A stretch of 64,000 nt of DNA from Suillus spraguei. Its lineage: Eukaryota > Basidiomycota > Agaricomycetes > Boletales > Suillaceae. The notes beneath the pieces were generated by a model. It was not told where the DNA came from, ran no database searches, and saw only the letters and a program-made list of their open reading frames with translations. Below are positions 20,322 through 31,232 of the stretch, piece after piece. Each line of letters begins with the position of its first letter. Position 1 is the first letter of the stretch. The translations under genes were made by a program, and so were the position numbers. The DNA lies in the NCBI GenBank assembly GCA_016800925.1, contig JABCPU010000135.1, positions 96,637 through 160,636 on the forward strand. Reading direction: 5' to 3'.

Positions 20322-22297
20322 ATGGGGAAACTAGATCATATTCCGGAGTTGACAGGACTGGACACATATTTCGCTTGGAAGTGCGAGGTAGGTAACCTAC
20401 ACCCTGGGTATCAAGGATCAATGGTGTCATGTTACTGACACTGTTGATCCTGATGATGTCCTGGGGAATGCCTCTTACAAGCCTGTACCAGCCGATCCAC
20501 TGGCTCTGACAGCTGCTAAGATGACTGCCATCCATGAGTGGCTAATCAATGATCTCAAGGCAAAGGCCATTATTACTCGCTGTCTATCCATCTCCGTTCA
20601 ACAACTCATCTCTACGAGCCATAAATTGTCCACCTGTGATGCTTGGAAGACCCTTGAAGACCACTTCAGCCACACTGACATGGGCTCCCAACATGTTGTC
20701 CAGCAGAGTGTTACAACTATGCAAAACTGGAGGCTACTCAGAAGTCCTGGCTTTACATGGGGTTATACTGGAGGGTCGGAAAGTCAAAGGGACTTGGCCT
20801 CAGCTCATATGCTGTACCCCTTACCCAAGTAGGTGCTCTTAATTTTGGATGAAGTCCATTGGAGAGTTCTTGGTGAAGTCCAGATGAAGTCCGGATGAAC
20901 TCTAAGGCAGGATAGCTCAATAGAGCTTCAAAGGACTTCAGGATGAGTGTGGGAACGTGCTGGAACTATTTCCGGATGACAAGGAATAAAGATAAGACTA
21001 CTGGAACAAGTCTGAAGTAGAATGGATGGAGGATGGAACTGCCAGACAAATCCAGGGCAGGATAGGAGCAGAGCTCCAGAGGGAAAGATGACCTACAGAT
21101 GTCGGAGGAGCAGAGGAGCAGAGGAGTGTAGCTCTGTAGATCTTAGGGGAAGTGTTGACTACTATGGAGGAGTAGGTCCAGATATAGTGTAGAGATAGTA
21201 CAGACTACTCTGGACAAGGTCCAGAACAGAAACAGACAGTACAAGACTACCAAAGGTAGAGTCAGAGGTGAAACAGATAAGAGACAGGAATCAGATGAAG
21301 TCTGAAAAGGTTATATAACAGAGGATCAAAGCTCTGGCCTAGGAAATGATTCCATAGGTCTGAGCCAGAAGCTTACAAGGAGCCCAAGTGCAAGAATGGA
21401 AACAGAGTTATATAGACATGATAACAAGATACAGAGTAATCAGAGGAATATACAGAAGTGGGAAAGCAATGATCAGACTGAGGTCTGCAGGAGTTGTACT
21501 ACATGTTTATATACTGTAGGTAGCATGCTGGAAGGTAAGTAAGCATAGTCTGAGGCTATGTCTGAAACATGTAGAAACACATTAGTAAGTACAGCGGAAC
21601 ATAAGGCTATGAACTTGGAGATGAAACTTATCAAGATGGAGGCAGAGATAACCGAGAGCTGGATGCACAGATATATACCAAAAGGGGTAATGCACAGGTG
21701 CGCAGGAATAGTTTGGATATGAACTCAGATTAGATATGGATATGGATCAGATGAGTGGATTGAATTGGACATGTATAGATTGGATGTTCGGATCTGGATG
21801 AATTGGATTGATTGTGTATAGATTGGGTGTCCAGATTGGACCTGAATGTCTGGTATATGACACAGAGCCTATATGTGTGCCAGATGAAAGACACCATGGA
21901 TGCCTCTAACTATGTGGGACAACATTCTGTTCTACATGAACATCTCCTTTGCATGAGTGCCATCTACACCAATGCCAAGGTTGTCTTTTGGCTTCTACAT
22001 GGACTTCCCTGCTTAGGTACTTGGCCACAATTCAAGACCTTGCTGGCCATCATGCTCCCTGCTATTGTCCCACCCACTCCTGCAGTGCTTGCTGCCAGTG
22101 CAGTTCTGGTGCCTCCTCCTTCTGCCTTTGATGTCTGTGTTGCACACATCTCTTCTGAAGGCATGCAAATTATTGATGAACAGCTCCTTGCTGGAGGTGC
22201 ACCTAGATCAGAATACACACATGCTGCCACTTCCTCCTCCACCAATGCCAACATCAACCCCATTACAGGTCTCCACAAACACCATCACAATTCTGAT
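20322..22297 (+). pseudogene. Decayed copia-type gag, split by a B solo LTR
   Basis: 20322-20708 reads MGKLDHIPELTGLDTYFAWK, then after frame changes DTVDPDDVLGNASYKPVPAD and WLINDLKAKAIITRCLS, resembling the N-terminal gag (UBN2-like) region of fungal Ty1/copia elements. 21868-22297 continues with SVLHEHLLCMSAIYTNAKVV and TWPQFKTLL. The integrase relic at 27746-28650 probably belongs to the same dead element, with the middle deleted. Confidence 0.6.
20709..21862 (-). repeat. Solo B-type LTR (1154 bp) in the copia relic
   Basis: Runs TGTTACAACTATG...GGTATATGACA with perfect CAGAG target duplications at 20704-20708 and 21863-21867. Confidence 0.88.
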
Positions 22298-22375
22298 TGT
22301 TAGTGACCTAGCCAGGCGCTAAGGAACTTGAGTGGTGTCTGCAACGGGCGCTCTATAAAGAGCGGCGGCCCATAC
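22298..22375 (-). repeat. D-type LTR fragment, part 1
   Basis: TGTTAGTGACCTAGCCAGGC... matches the reverse complement of the D LTR end at 38312. It is interrupted at 22375 by the copia element and resumes at 27647 (CCTAGCACGGAGTG). Confidence 0.7.
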
Positions 22376-22667
22376 TGTTAGTTGTGTGACTTCGCACTTA
22401 ATTAGTTCAAGGATTTTCAGGACTTTCAGGACTTTCAGTACACTTTCGAGACATTGAGGACACTTCAATGTCCGCACTTTTGGGACACTTTAAGGACATT
22501 ACCATGATAGGCATTGTTTACATTTATTTACAAAAACTCGTCCATAGTCAGAGTTCATAGTCTTATATGCCTTGTGCATTGACTCTGAACTCTCAGGTAT
22601 GATACATTTATATAGATTCTTAATATACTTGTGCATTGACTCTGAACTCTCAGCTTGACTTCAAATA
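22376..22667 (+). repeat. Left LTR of the copia element
   Basis: TGTTAGTTGTGTGAC...GACTTCAAATA. It contains a direct repeat of CTTGTGCATTGACTCTGAAC (about 22573 and 22629). Confidence 0.9.
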
Positions 22668-22684
22668 GGTTATGAGCCCTGCGC
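22668..22684 (+). promoter_or_regulatory. Copia primer binding site, initiator tRNA-Met anticodon-arm type
   Basis: GGTTATGAGCCCTGCGC begins directly after the LTR. GGTTATGAGCCC is complementary to GGGCUCAUAACC, the anticodon stem-loop of initiator tRNA-Met. Use of an internal tRNA cut rather than the 3' CCA end is known for Drosophila copia. Confidence 0.65.
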
Positions 22685-23024
22685 TTTAGCAGCCCAATCT
22701 ACCACCAGCACCACCAACCTACCACTCGCCCTAAACCGCTCCTATCTGGTTCCCCACCCTTTGAAGGCCTAAGGAACCCATTGGAGAGAGTTGTGTTGAG
22801 TTTTTTGGGTTACTGTGTTAAAAGATTGTTGGAAGTTCATTGTCTTTGGACGACATAGTCCGCATTTTCGCTCCTCTTGCCTCCTAGGTGCACCAGCCTC
22901 CCCACCATTATTCCCTAGCTTTCTTTCGCTGAAAATCAGCAAAGACTGCTATTACCTCGAGTTCTACCAAGCCCTTGCCCTTACTTTGTCCCACTCCTGC
23001 CCTGCACCACTGCCCACCATTACC

Positions 23025-24380
23025 ATGTCCTCAGAAGACTCAAAAACCGTCCACACTGTCACCAAACTCACCTCTACCAACTATGCTACCTGGAAAGGTG
23101 AAATGAAGGCCTACCTTCGCGTCAAAGGTCTCTGGCTGCTTGTCAATGGCACTGAGACTAGACCTACTGAGATGGAAGCTGCAGTGAAGTGGGACACCAA
23201 GGCAGACAAGGCAGCTGGGGAGCTGTACCTCGCATGTTCTGTTGAGCAAAGGACCCATATAGACTCTGTCCAGGATGACCCTGTCAAGATTTGGACTACC
23301 CTCGCATCTACCCACCTCCAGAAGCGTCCTGGAGCGCGTTTCAATGCCTGGGACGACTTCTTCTCCATCAGAAAGCAACCTGATGAATCCTTGAGCACTC
23401 TCATTGCCAGGATCGAAGATGGGATGTCTAAAGTCCAGGAATTGCGCCCCTCAGACTCTACCAAGCCCTATACCATCAAGGAACTTGACCAGGAGCTTGT
23501 CTGCATGGCTATGGTTTGTTCTCTGGGCGAGGAATACTCCAATTTTGCGTCCTCCTTGATGTTACTGAAGTCCCTAGACAAGGAGGAGTTAAAGGCAGCT
23601 TTCTTGGCAGAGGAGACTCAAAGGAGGAGACGTCCTGAGGGTTCTGGGAGCGATGTAGCACTGTATACTGCGTCTGGAGAGTGCAGGTGTGGCACTTCAG
23701 TCACCTGCTGGTACTGTGAAAAACAAGGGCACTGCACCCACAAATGCACTAACCTTAAGAGTGCTAAGGATCGCTATAAGAGCAATAACGACCGCAGAAA
23801 AGGTGGTAGGAACGCTAATAAGGCATCTGAAGCGTCCACTTCATCATCCCCAGCCACTACAACACCCACCACTGCTGCTGCTTCGTCCACTGCCCAGAAT
23901 ACCTCTCAGAGCGCCCAACAAGTCACAGAATTCGCAGGAAATGCAAGTCTTCGCTCTTTTGACCCTTCCCATCCCCTTTGTCCCTTACAACTCGATGCCC
24001 ATCCTGACTGGAATGCAGACACAGGTGCCACTTCTCATATGACACCCCACCGCCACTGGCTGCGCAATTATGCCCCTAAATGCGTCCCAATCAAGCTCGC
24101 TGACAATAACATAGTCTATTCTGCAGGGGAGGGCACTGTGGTATTCAGTCCAATTGTAAATGGGAAGAGAGTTCGAGCTGTAGAATTCACTAGAGTGCTC
24201 CATGTACCAGATTTGCGAAATAATCTACTATCTGTGCTATACCTAACTCGCAATATGGGCTTCACTGTGCTCATTAATGCATCTAAGATGTCCTTTGAGC
24301 GTCCTGCTGGCACCCCACTGTTTGTAGCAAGCATCAGCAACTCTAATGCTGCATTCCTAGATGGTTCTACCGCCCACTAG
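23025..24380 (+). CDS. Copia Gag and protease
   Basis: Starts MSSEDSKTVHTVTKLTSTNY; the frame is open upstream to 22815, but this ATG begins the recognisable gag, with YATWKGEMKAYLRVKGLW close to the N-terminus. Gag packages the RNA. A CCHC knuckle CWYCEKQGHCTHKC lies near residue 228, followed by a Ser/Thr/Ala-rich linker. The protease motif WNADTGATSHMT lies near residue 327. The frame ends at a TAG at 24378-24380 (GSTAH then stop). Integrase continues one frame away, and one missing base near 24378 would explain it. Confidence 0.88.
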   Translation: MSSEDSKTVHTVTKLTSTNYATWKGEMKAYLRVKGLWLLVNGTETRPTEMEAAVKWDTKADKAAGELYLACSVEQRTHIDSVQDDPVKIWTTLASTHLQKRPGARFNAWDDFFSIRKQPDESLSTLIARIEDGMSKVQELRPSDSTKPYTIKELDQELVCMAMVCSLGEEYSNFASSLMLLKSLDKEELKAAFLAEETQRRRRPEGSGSDVALYTASGECRCGTSVTCWYCEKQGHCTHKCTNLKSAKDRYKSNNDRRKGGRNANKASEASTSSSPATTTPTTAAASSTAQNTSQSAQQVTEFAGNASLRSFDPSHPLCPLQLDAHPDWNADTGATSHMTPHRHWLRNYAPKCVPIKLADNNIVYSAGEGTVVFSPIVNGKRVRAVEFTRVLHVPDLRNNLLSVLYLTRNMGFTVLINASKMSFERPAGTPLFVASISNSNAAFLDGSTAH

Positions 24381-25525
24381 CTGAATATGCGTCAGCAGCC
24401 ACTACTTTGCCTCTGGACATCGACCTATGGCACAGGAGACTCGCCCACCATCATTTAGGACGCATTAGGACGCTTCTGAGCAAGAATCTGGTCACTGGAA
24501 TGACCCTAGAGTCGAAAACTGCGCCAGATCCTATCTGCGAACCATGCCTAGCTGGAAAGATGCATGCAAACCCATTCCCCCCCTCTGAGTGGCGCGCTTC
24601 TAGGCCCCTCGAGCTTGTACACACTGATGTGCATCAAGTCTCATATACCACCTTCTCAGGATTTCGCTATTGGGTGTCATTCATTGATGACTACTCCAGA
24701 TACAGATTTGTTCTTCCTATCAAAGCAAAGTCTGATGTCTTTGAGGCCTTCAAGACGTTCAAGGCCTATGCTGAGAACCAGTCAGAGCGAAAAATAAAGA
24801 TACTGAGGGACGACAAGGGTGGGGAGTACATGAGCAACGCACTCTTGCAATTCACCACTTCCTGCGGCATAGAGAGGCAGCACACTGTCAGGGCACGCCC
24901 TCAACAGAATGGAGTCGCTGAGAGAGCTAATAGGCTGCTGTCTGAGCGCCTCACCACCATGCTGGATGAATCTGGGCTACCTAAGACCTTTTGGGGCGAA
25001 GCCCTTGCAGCCCTAGTCCATGTGTGGAATAGATGCCCCACTGATGCAGTGAAATGCGCCACTCCCTATGAGCTATGGCATGGAAGGAAGCCTGACGTCT
25101 CCCACCTTCGAGTCTGGGGCTGCACTGCCTACGTGCATATACAGAAGGACAAGAGAGAGGGTCTTGGGTCTCACATGGAGAAATGTGTGTTTATTGGATA
25201 TCCTCAAGGCTACAAGGGCTGGAAGTTCTATAATCCTACTACTAAGAAGACAGTAATATCAGAACGAGCTGATTTTGATGAGAGATACTTCCCCTTGTCC
25301 AAGCGCCCTAATCAGACCTCAATACAAGCTCCTACTGTCCCTACACCATTACCTACTGCTCCTGTCCGCCCTAAACCTTCCCTACCTCCCCCACAGCCAT
25401 ATAGAAGCTACACAGTGTCTGATGACTCTGATGCTGATGATGAGTCCAGTTCTGATGAGTCTCTGGCTCAAGGGGGAGTAATGGCCCTCCAGCAGCTCCA
25501 GACATGCCTAGAGATGCTCCTGTAG
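24381..25525 (+). CDS. Copia integrase
   Basis: Integrase inserts the cDNA into the genome. GAG-pre-integrase zinc residues are present (LWHRRLAHHHLGRI, CEPCLAGKMH). The catalytic triad is visible: D in HTDVHQVS, D in ILRDDKGGEYMS, and E in QQNGVAERANRLL. The C-terminal GKKP-type stretch (YELWHGRKPDVSHLRVWGC) also fits. The frame continues into QGGVMALQQLQ and stops at 25525. The RT frame overlaps from 25504, so a single-base deletion near 25480 (GGGGGAGTAATGG) most likely separates them. Confidence 0.88.
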
Positions 25526-27312
25526 TGCCCAAAACTGATCCAAATCCTCCTTGCATCCTGACTCCCTCACCACCACCTAGACCACCCTCTCCTGTTGGCA
25601 TTGGTGCCAGACTCCCTAGGCGAAATAGAACCAAGCCCAGAGAGTGGTGGAAACTGTCTTCAGCCCAGCTAGACTCTGAGGTTGATGATGAGATTGAGGA
25701 TGCTGATCTTGCCTATGAGATTGCCTTCTCTGCAGCATCATCTGCTGAACCACTGTCTTATAAAGAAGCACTGCAACGTCCTGATGCAGAACAGTGGAAG
25801 CAAGCTGCCCTAGAGGAGTTGAACGCCCACAGCACTAATGGCACTTGGGAACTCGTCCCCAGACCAACTGGAAAGAAGGTCATAGGATGCAAGTGGGTGT
25901 TTAAGGTCAAGCGCAATGCAGATGGCTCTGTAGAGCGCTATAAGGGCAGACTAGTAGCCAAGGGCTACAATCAGCGACCTGGCTTTGACTACCTCGAAAT
26001 ATTTGCCCCTACAGTCAGAATGCCCACCATTAGAGTTGTCCTAGCTATGGCTGCCATTCATGACCTCCACCTGCGCTCTATAGACATATCCCATGCCTAC
26101 CTTAATGGAGAGATGGACTGTGATGTCTACATGGAGCAGCCTGAAGGATTTATCATAGGAGATGCTAGAGAGATGGTCTGCTTGTTGAAGAAGAGCATCT
26201 ATGGCACGAAGCAGGGAGGCAACAGATGGAACCAGAAAATGCGTTCAGTCCTAGAGTCTATGGGCTACACTCAGTCATACTCAGATGCCTCCATCTATAT
26301 CTATGTCAAGGACAATGTCAGGATCATTCTACCAGTCTTTGTGGATGACATGACCTTTGCTTCGAAATCAGTCTCTGCCATTGACCAGACCATCAGGGAA
26401 CTCTCCCAGCACTTCAAACTTCGTGATCTAGGCCCCACCACTCAGCTTCTAGGGATTAAGATTGACAGAGAACGCTCTAAGCACTCCATTACCATATCCC
26501 AACAACAATACTGTCTAGATATCCTAGAACGCTTTGGCATGGCTGATTGCAAACCCATATCCACTCCTATGCAGCCCAACCTTCGACTCAGCCGCTCTCA
26601 ATGTCCCCAGACACCAGATGAAGTCCAGTTCATGAAGAATGTCCCTTATCTTGCTGCAGTTGGCGCTCTAATGTACTTAGCCACCACAACTCGTCCAGAC
26701 ATTGCCTACACTGTTGGCTGTCTTGCCAGATTCAACTCTAATCCAGGCATAGCTCACTGGCAAGCTGTCAAGCACCTACTGCGCTATCTGAGGGGCACTG
26801 CAGACTATAAGATCACTTATGCACCTGATCCATCCTCCACTGAATTGTTCTCAACTTACTCAGATGCTGATCATGGTGGATGCAAGGACACTGGACGCTC
26901 TACTGGAGGATACCTGGTGAAGATTGGTACTGGCACTGTATCATGGTCATCAAAGCTGCAAAGCATTGTTGCACTATCCACTACTGAGGCAGAGTACATT
27001 GCAGCAGTCTCAGCAGGCAAGGAAATCCGTTGGATGCGAAATCTATTGCAAGAAATGGGATTCCCTGCCACTGGACCATCTATACTCAGGATAGACAACC
27101 AGAGCGCCATATCTGTTGCCAAACACCCAGAGCACCATGGAAGGATGAAGCAACTTGATCTCAGTTGGTACTGGCTTAGGGATGTGGTGCACAAAGAGAT
27201 AATTGCACCCACCTTTGTAGCCACAGTTGACCAGCCTGCTGATATCTTAACCAAGGCATTGAGTCGACCTAAGGTGGAGACATTTTGTAGAATAATAGGG
27301 CTGCACAGATGA
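25504..27312 (+). CDS. Copia reverse transcriptase and RNase H
   Basis: 602 codons open; an upstream part probably belonged to the same polyprotein. RT motifs: CKWVFKVKRNADGSVERYKG, LVAKGYNQRPGFDY, DISHAYLNGEMD, KKSIYGTKQGGNRWN and VFVDDMTFAS (catalytic DD present). RNase H: YSDADHGGCKDTGRSTGG, ALSTTEAEYIAA and RIDNQSAISVAKHP. It ends in the copia-typical ADILTKAL block. All key acidic residues are seen, so this segment is probably still functional. Confidence 0.92.
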   Translation: MPRDAPVVPKTDPNPPCILTPSPPPRPPSPVGIGARLPRRNRTKPREWWKLSSAQLDSEVDDEIEDADLAYEIAFSAASSAEPLSYKEALQRPDAEQWKQAALEELNAHSTNGTWELVPRPTGKKVIGCKWVFKVKRNADGSVERYKGRLVAKGYNQRPGFDYLEIFAPTVRMPTIRVVLAMAAIHDLHLRSIDISHAYLNGEMDCDVYMEQPEGFIIGDAREMVCLLKKSIYGTKQGGNRWNQKMRSVLESMGYTQSYSDASIYIYVKDNVRIILPVFVDDMTFASKSVSAIDQTIRELSQHFKLRDLGPTTQLLGIKIDRERSKHSITISQQQYCLDILERFGMADCKPISTPMQPNLRLSRSQCPQTPDEVQFMKNVPYLAAVGALMYLATTTRPDIAYTVGCLARFNSNPGIAHWQAVKHLLRYLRGTADYKITYAPDPSSTELFSTYSDADHGGCKDTGRSTGGYLVKIGTGTVSWSSKLQSIVALSTTEAEYIAAVSAGKEIRWMRNLLQEMGFPATGPSILRIDNQSAISVAKHPEHHGRMKQLDLSWYWLRDVVHKEIIAPTFVATVDQPADILTKALSRPKVETFCRIIGLHR

Positions 27313-27340
27313 GGGGGAGTTATTAGAGATGTGCTCAGTC

Positions 27341-27349
27341 AGGGGGGAG
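27341..27349 (+). other. Copia polypurine tract
   Basis: AGGGGGGAG immediately before the right LTR; a similar GAGGGGGAG occurs at 27311-27319. Confidence 0.7.
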
Positions 27350-27641
27350 TGTTAGTTGTGTGACTTCGCACTTAATTAGTTCAAGGATTTTCAGGACTTT
27401 CAGGACTTTCAGTACACTTTCGAGACATTGAGGACACTTCAATGTCCGCACTTTTGGGACACTTTAAGGACATTACCATGATAGGCATTGTTTACATTTA
27501 TTTACAAAAACTCGTCCATAGTCAGAGTTCATAGTCTTATATGCCTTGTGCATTGACTCTGAACTCTCAGGTATGATACATTTATATAGATTCTTAATAT
27601 ACTTGTGCATTGACTCTGAACTCTCAGCTTGACTTCAAATA
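27350..27641 (+). repeat. Right LTR of the copia element
   Basis: 292 bp, no difference from the left LTR seen by eye; followed by the CATAC duplication. Confidence 0.92.
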
Positions 27642-27646
27642 CATAC

Positions 27647-27730
27647 ATATCAGTTGCCTAGCACGGAGTGTGCTGGTTGCTTCGGGTTTGAGGTGGGCGC
27701 GATGCGCTGTCTCACAACCACATCTCAGTG
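27647..27730 (-). repeat. D-type LTR fragment, part 2
   Basis: Continues 22298-22375 beyond the copia insertion (GAGGTGGGCGCGATGCGCTG, TCTCACAACC). Ends about 27730. Confidence 0.55.
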
Positions 27731-27745
27731 ATGGGTTGTATGATG

Positions 27746-28650
27746 ACGAATACATCATGAGAAAACATCCTTGCTGCCTGCACCCCTCGTCAGAGTCTCC
27801 TCAAGCTCTTAACTTCCTGAATCTCATTCACTCTGATCTTTGTGGCCCAATTCCCATGATCACACTTCACAATAAAAGATACTTCATCATTTTTCTCAAC
27901 AATCACACAAACACCCTGAACCTGCAATTCCTTGCTATGAAAGATCAGGCTCTAGAGGCATGGAAAATTATTCGAGCTCACTGGGAGAATTAATCAGGAT
28001 TATGAGTGAAGGTCTTTCACTCTGATGATGGAGGTGAATTCCTAAATACAGCATTCACTAAGGAACTTGAGTCCATGGGCATTGTATGACAGCTATCAGC
28101 TCCATACACACATCAGAAAAATGGCAAAGCAGAGCACAACATCCATACTATTGAGGGTCGAATGTATGCTATGTTGGATCATGGTCGCCTACCTTGTTTG
28201 CTCTGGGGTGAAGCTGCTCTTTGTGTGGCCTATCTATTTAACTGACTGAGTCTTGCTCTCTCCTGCCTGGTGCAACCCCCTATGAAATGCTACATGGTAT
28301 GAAGCCTAACATCTCACATCTTTGTGTATTTAGCACTCACTGCTTTGCTCGTATACCCACTGAACAGCAAGAGAAATTGAGACCTTGCTGTCATGAAGCT
28401 GTGTTCATGGGCTATCCTCCAGGGGTTAAGGCATGGTGTTGTCATGATGTCATCACAGGTACATTTTCAACTCCCAAGATGTCATCTTTGATGAGTCTTT
28501 TACCAATTGTCTCTTTCTCATTGTCAATAATGCTGATGACAATGATGATGATGATGATGATGATGATGATATTAATGGCACTTCACACATTCTGCCACAT
28601 ACTGCCCCACCAAACATCCCTCTTTCACCCGCTGTACCTGCTGTTGTAGA
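27746..28650 (+). pseudogene. Decayed copia integrase relic
   Basis: Readable pieces include FLNLIHSDLCGPIPM, VKVFHSDDGGEFLNTAF, APYTHQKNGKAEHN and GYPPGVKAW, the order of a copia integrase core and its C-terminal region. Frameshifts and stops are common, for example TAA at 27991 and TGA at 28087. A GAT microsatellite occupies about 28539-28571. It is not a copy of the young element next to it; the residues differ widely. Confidence 0.65.
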
Positions 28651-28683
28651 TCTGATAGGACCCACAACCTCACTGAATGAGGG

Positions 28684-28860
28684 CCTTAGTCTCTATTCTT
28701 GTAGAACCTCTTAGACTTGTCTTTGAGGCTGAACCCTTGATCGTACTTGGAACGTGTTCCTTGTACTTTCACCTTGTCCTCTTCAGGACATTGTAGAACT
28801 TCCCAGCAGACCGTCAAGTGTCTTTTCACTGTCACTGGTGACGCCACCTCAGTTCGTAAC
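28684..28860 (+). repeat. C-type LTR, 5'-truncated, left end of C copy 2
   Basis: Matches the last 177 bp of the C LTR (CTTAGTCTCTATTCTTGTAG...GTTCGTAACA). The self-primer site AAGATTAAAGT follows at 28862-28872. Confidence 0.75.
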
Positions 28861-28989
28861 AAAAGATTAAAGTCTACCTGATCGTCGACTATCCAGTCTT
28901 CGACCCTGAACCCTGATAAGCCCTAACGGACAGCAAGACAGTGCATGTAGGCACCGAGAAAGTATAACTCACCAGATGAATCGCCAAAT

Positions 28990-29826
28990 ATGACGACCAA
29001 AGAATTTGAATACAAAATCGGTCAGCCAACCGGTTTTGATGGAGATCGCGACAACTCTCATGAATTTATCCAGTCATGCAATCTATGCTTCGACATCAAT
29101 GAAAAGCTTTACACCACCAACAAGCAGAAGATCATTTTTATAACATCCTTCATGACTGAGAAGAATGCTAAATCTTGGAAAGAGCAATTTCTTGACCATG
29201 CTCAATCAACCGACACCTCTGGACAAAAAGTTGGTTATGGGACAATGATGGATTTTATGAAAAGCTTCAAAGAAGCCTTCGACCCAGTGGATACCAAGGG
29301 AACCGCACTCACAAAAATCAGGGACCTCAAACAAGGAAGTGGAGATCTCCATACCTACATCGCTGACTTTGAGGCACTTGCAGCCAAGGCTTGTATCACC
29401 GACAACACAATGAAGATCCAATTCTTCCAAGATGGCCTGAATTGGGGCATCCTTACAAAGCTTTTCGCACTAGGAGATGTCTCAGAAGTATTCCGAGACG
29501 TTGTGCTGCAATGCGTTTCCATTGACAATTCCCATCATTGTCTTCAAGCCATGAGGACATGTCATGCTCCACAACAGAAGAAGAAGAACTATGGAAATGC
29601 ACGTTACACACCTAATCGTGATTCCAACGCAATGGTCATAGATTGAATCTCCAACATGGAGAGATCCAAATGCATGAAGAAGGGACAATGCTTCGGATGC
29701 AAGAAAACAGGACACCGTATTCATAACTGTCCTGACAGAAAGAAGAAGACCCCACTCCGACAAGCCAAAGTCAAAGAAGAAAAAGAAGACGAGGAAACTG
29801 TGAGGTGGATTGTCGAGGATTTTTGA
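28990..29826 (+). pseudogene. Gag of family C copy 2
   Basis: MTTKEFEYKIGQPTGFDGDR to the knuckle CFGCKKTGHRIHNC, uninterrupted by the LTR present in copy 1. The only break is TGA at 29644-29646, where copy 1 has CGA. The frame then runs to TGA at 29824-29826 (VEDF stop). The protease begins in the -1 frame around GGATTTTTGACT. Confidence 0.8.
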
Positions 29827-31232
29827 CTTGGAGAAACAAAGATTTGACATATGTTTCTCCCAATGTACTACTAAGACTTGTATGCGCTGTAGGTGAAAGA
29901 AAAGAACTTCGTGTCCCTATCACCCTTCACTCGCGTACTCGCTTGAAATCCGTCGACACCACCACTGTTATCGATTCGGGCGCAGCAGGAACATTCATTT
30001 CTGAGGAGTTTGTGAAACTCCATCAAATCACACAACGAAAACTCAAAACACCGTTTCAAGTTACTACGGCAGATGGAACTCTTATCAAAGGAGGACCAAT
30101 CACACACTACTGTCTCCTAGTGGTCAAAATTGATGAATGAACCATGTATGGAAAATTCAACATCACCAAACTAGGAAGAAGAGATCAAATCCTTCTGGGA
30201 ATTCCATGGTTACGCACAATGAACCCAGGTATAGATTGGGCAGCTGAAACACTAGTCCTCCCTCGAACAACAAAATCGAACGAAATTGAAATTGATGTCA
30301 ATACAGATCAAAAAAAGAATGGGTTGCCCCCAATCTTCCATTGCCATCTTCGGAAATGGCAACACTCGCAGCTTCTGAGATCTCTCATGATCCCTCCTAT
30401 TCCCAAAGATCCTGAACCAGTAGAATGAATGCCGTGTACTATAGACCCTACCCCCGTGTACAACTGCCACGAGCAGTATCACTGATTCCCCGCGCAGAAA
30501 AGCGCAAGAATGAATCCGAACCCAAGCATCGGGCCAGACAAGAACCTATTGAGCAACGGCCAATAGAAGCACAGAAGTATGGAAAAGAAAAGCAGAAGAG
30601 GAGATCCCTGGATGAGATACCAACGTACCAAAATTATCCAAGTTCTATGTCCCTCCTAAAACTCTTCAACATACTCCTTCCACTTCAATTGAAGAAATCC
30701 CCGATGAAGAAAAACCCATACCCTCATTGATTCCGACAGAGGATGATGATCAATTCAATACTATGCAAGATGTCTGGCATGCACCAGAAGTCCATGAAAT
30801 TTCCTCTTACGAGCTTGGGGATGGAGAATTCCTTGTGGAATATGATACCGATGGAGTTAGCATGAGAATCATTGAAGAAGTATCCATGGATACACCCCTT
30901 ACACATGATGGAACTTTTCGACTTGAACAACTCCCCAATTACTCCACTATCTCTCTTCCCCCTCCGAAATACAGTAACAAAGCTCAGGAATTCGCTACAG
31001 ATGAAAAGGAGAAGAAAAAAAATCCTTCGAAGAATTGGTCCCGGACTATTTGCATGACTTTGCAGATGTCTTTGCTAAAGACAGATTAAACAAACTACCC
31101 CCTGAACACCCTGGTATTGATCACCGGATTGATACTAAACCTGGTTTTATTCCCCACACATCTAAGGTTTACCATGCTTGGAGAAAACGTGAAGAAGGAA
31201 GAGGCGGGCGAGATCTGGAGAAGTAATGGTGT
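29827..31232 (+). pseudogene. Protease and truncated pol of family C copy 2
   Basis: Protease TVIDSGAAGTFISEE near 29970. The TGA at 30138-30140 is the same as in copy 1, and MYGKFNITKLGRRDQILLGI follows. The linker runs to DYLHDFADVFAKDRLNKLPP near 31045. The RT start ends near 31160, after which the right LTR follows at 31233, so RT, RNase H, integrase, chromodomain and the third ORF are deleted. A non-autonomous internal-deletion copy. Confidence 0.75.

Larger units (their letters stand above)
22376..27641 (+). mobile_element. Young full-length Ty1/copia retrotransposon
   Basis: Two 292 bp LTRs (22376-22667 and 27350-27641), identical by eye, are flanked by the duplication CATAC (22371-22375 and 27642-27646). 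Gag, protease, integrase, RT and RNase H follow in the copia order (integrase before RT). Primer site and polypurine tract are present. Identical LTRs indicate recent insertion. Two single-base frameshifts break the polyprotein. Confidence 0.94.

Noticed and set aside
24378..24390. Programmed frameshift between copia protease and integrase
   Set aside because: No slippery heptamer is seen and copia elements normally use one frame; a single missing base is simpler.
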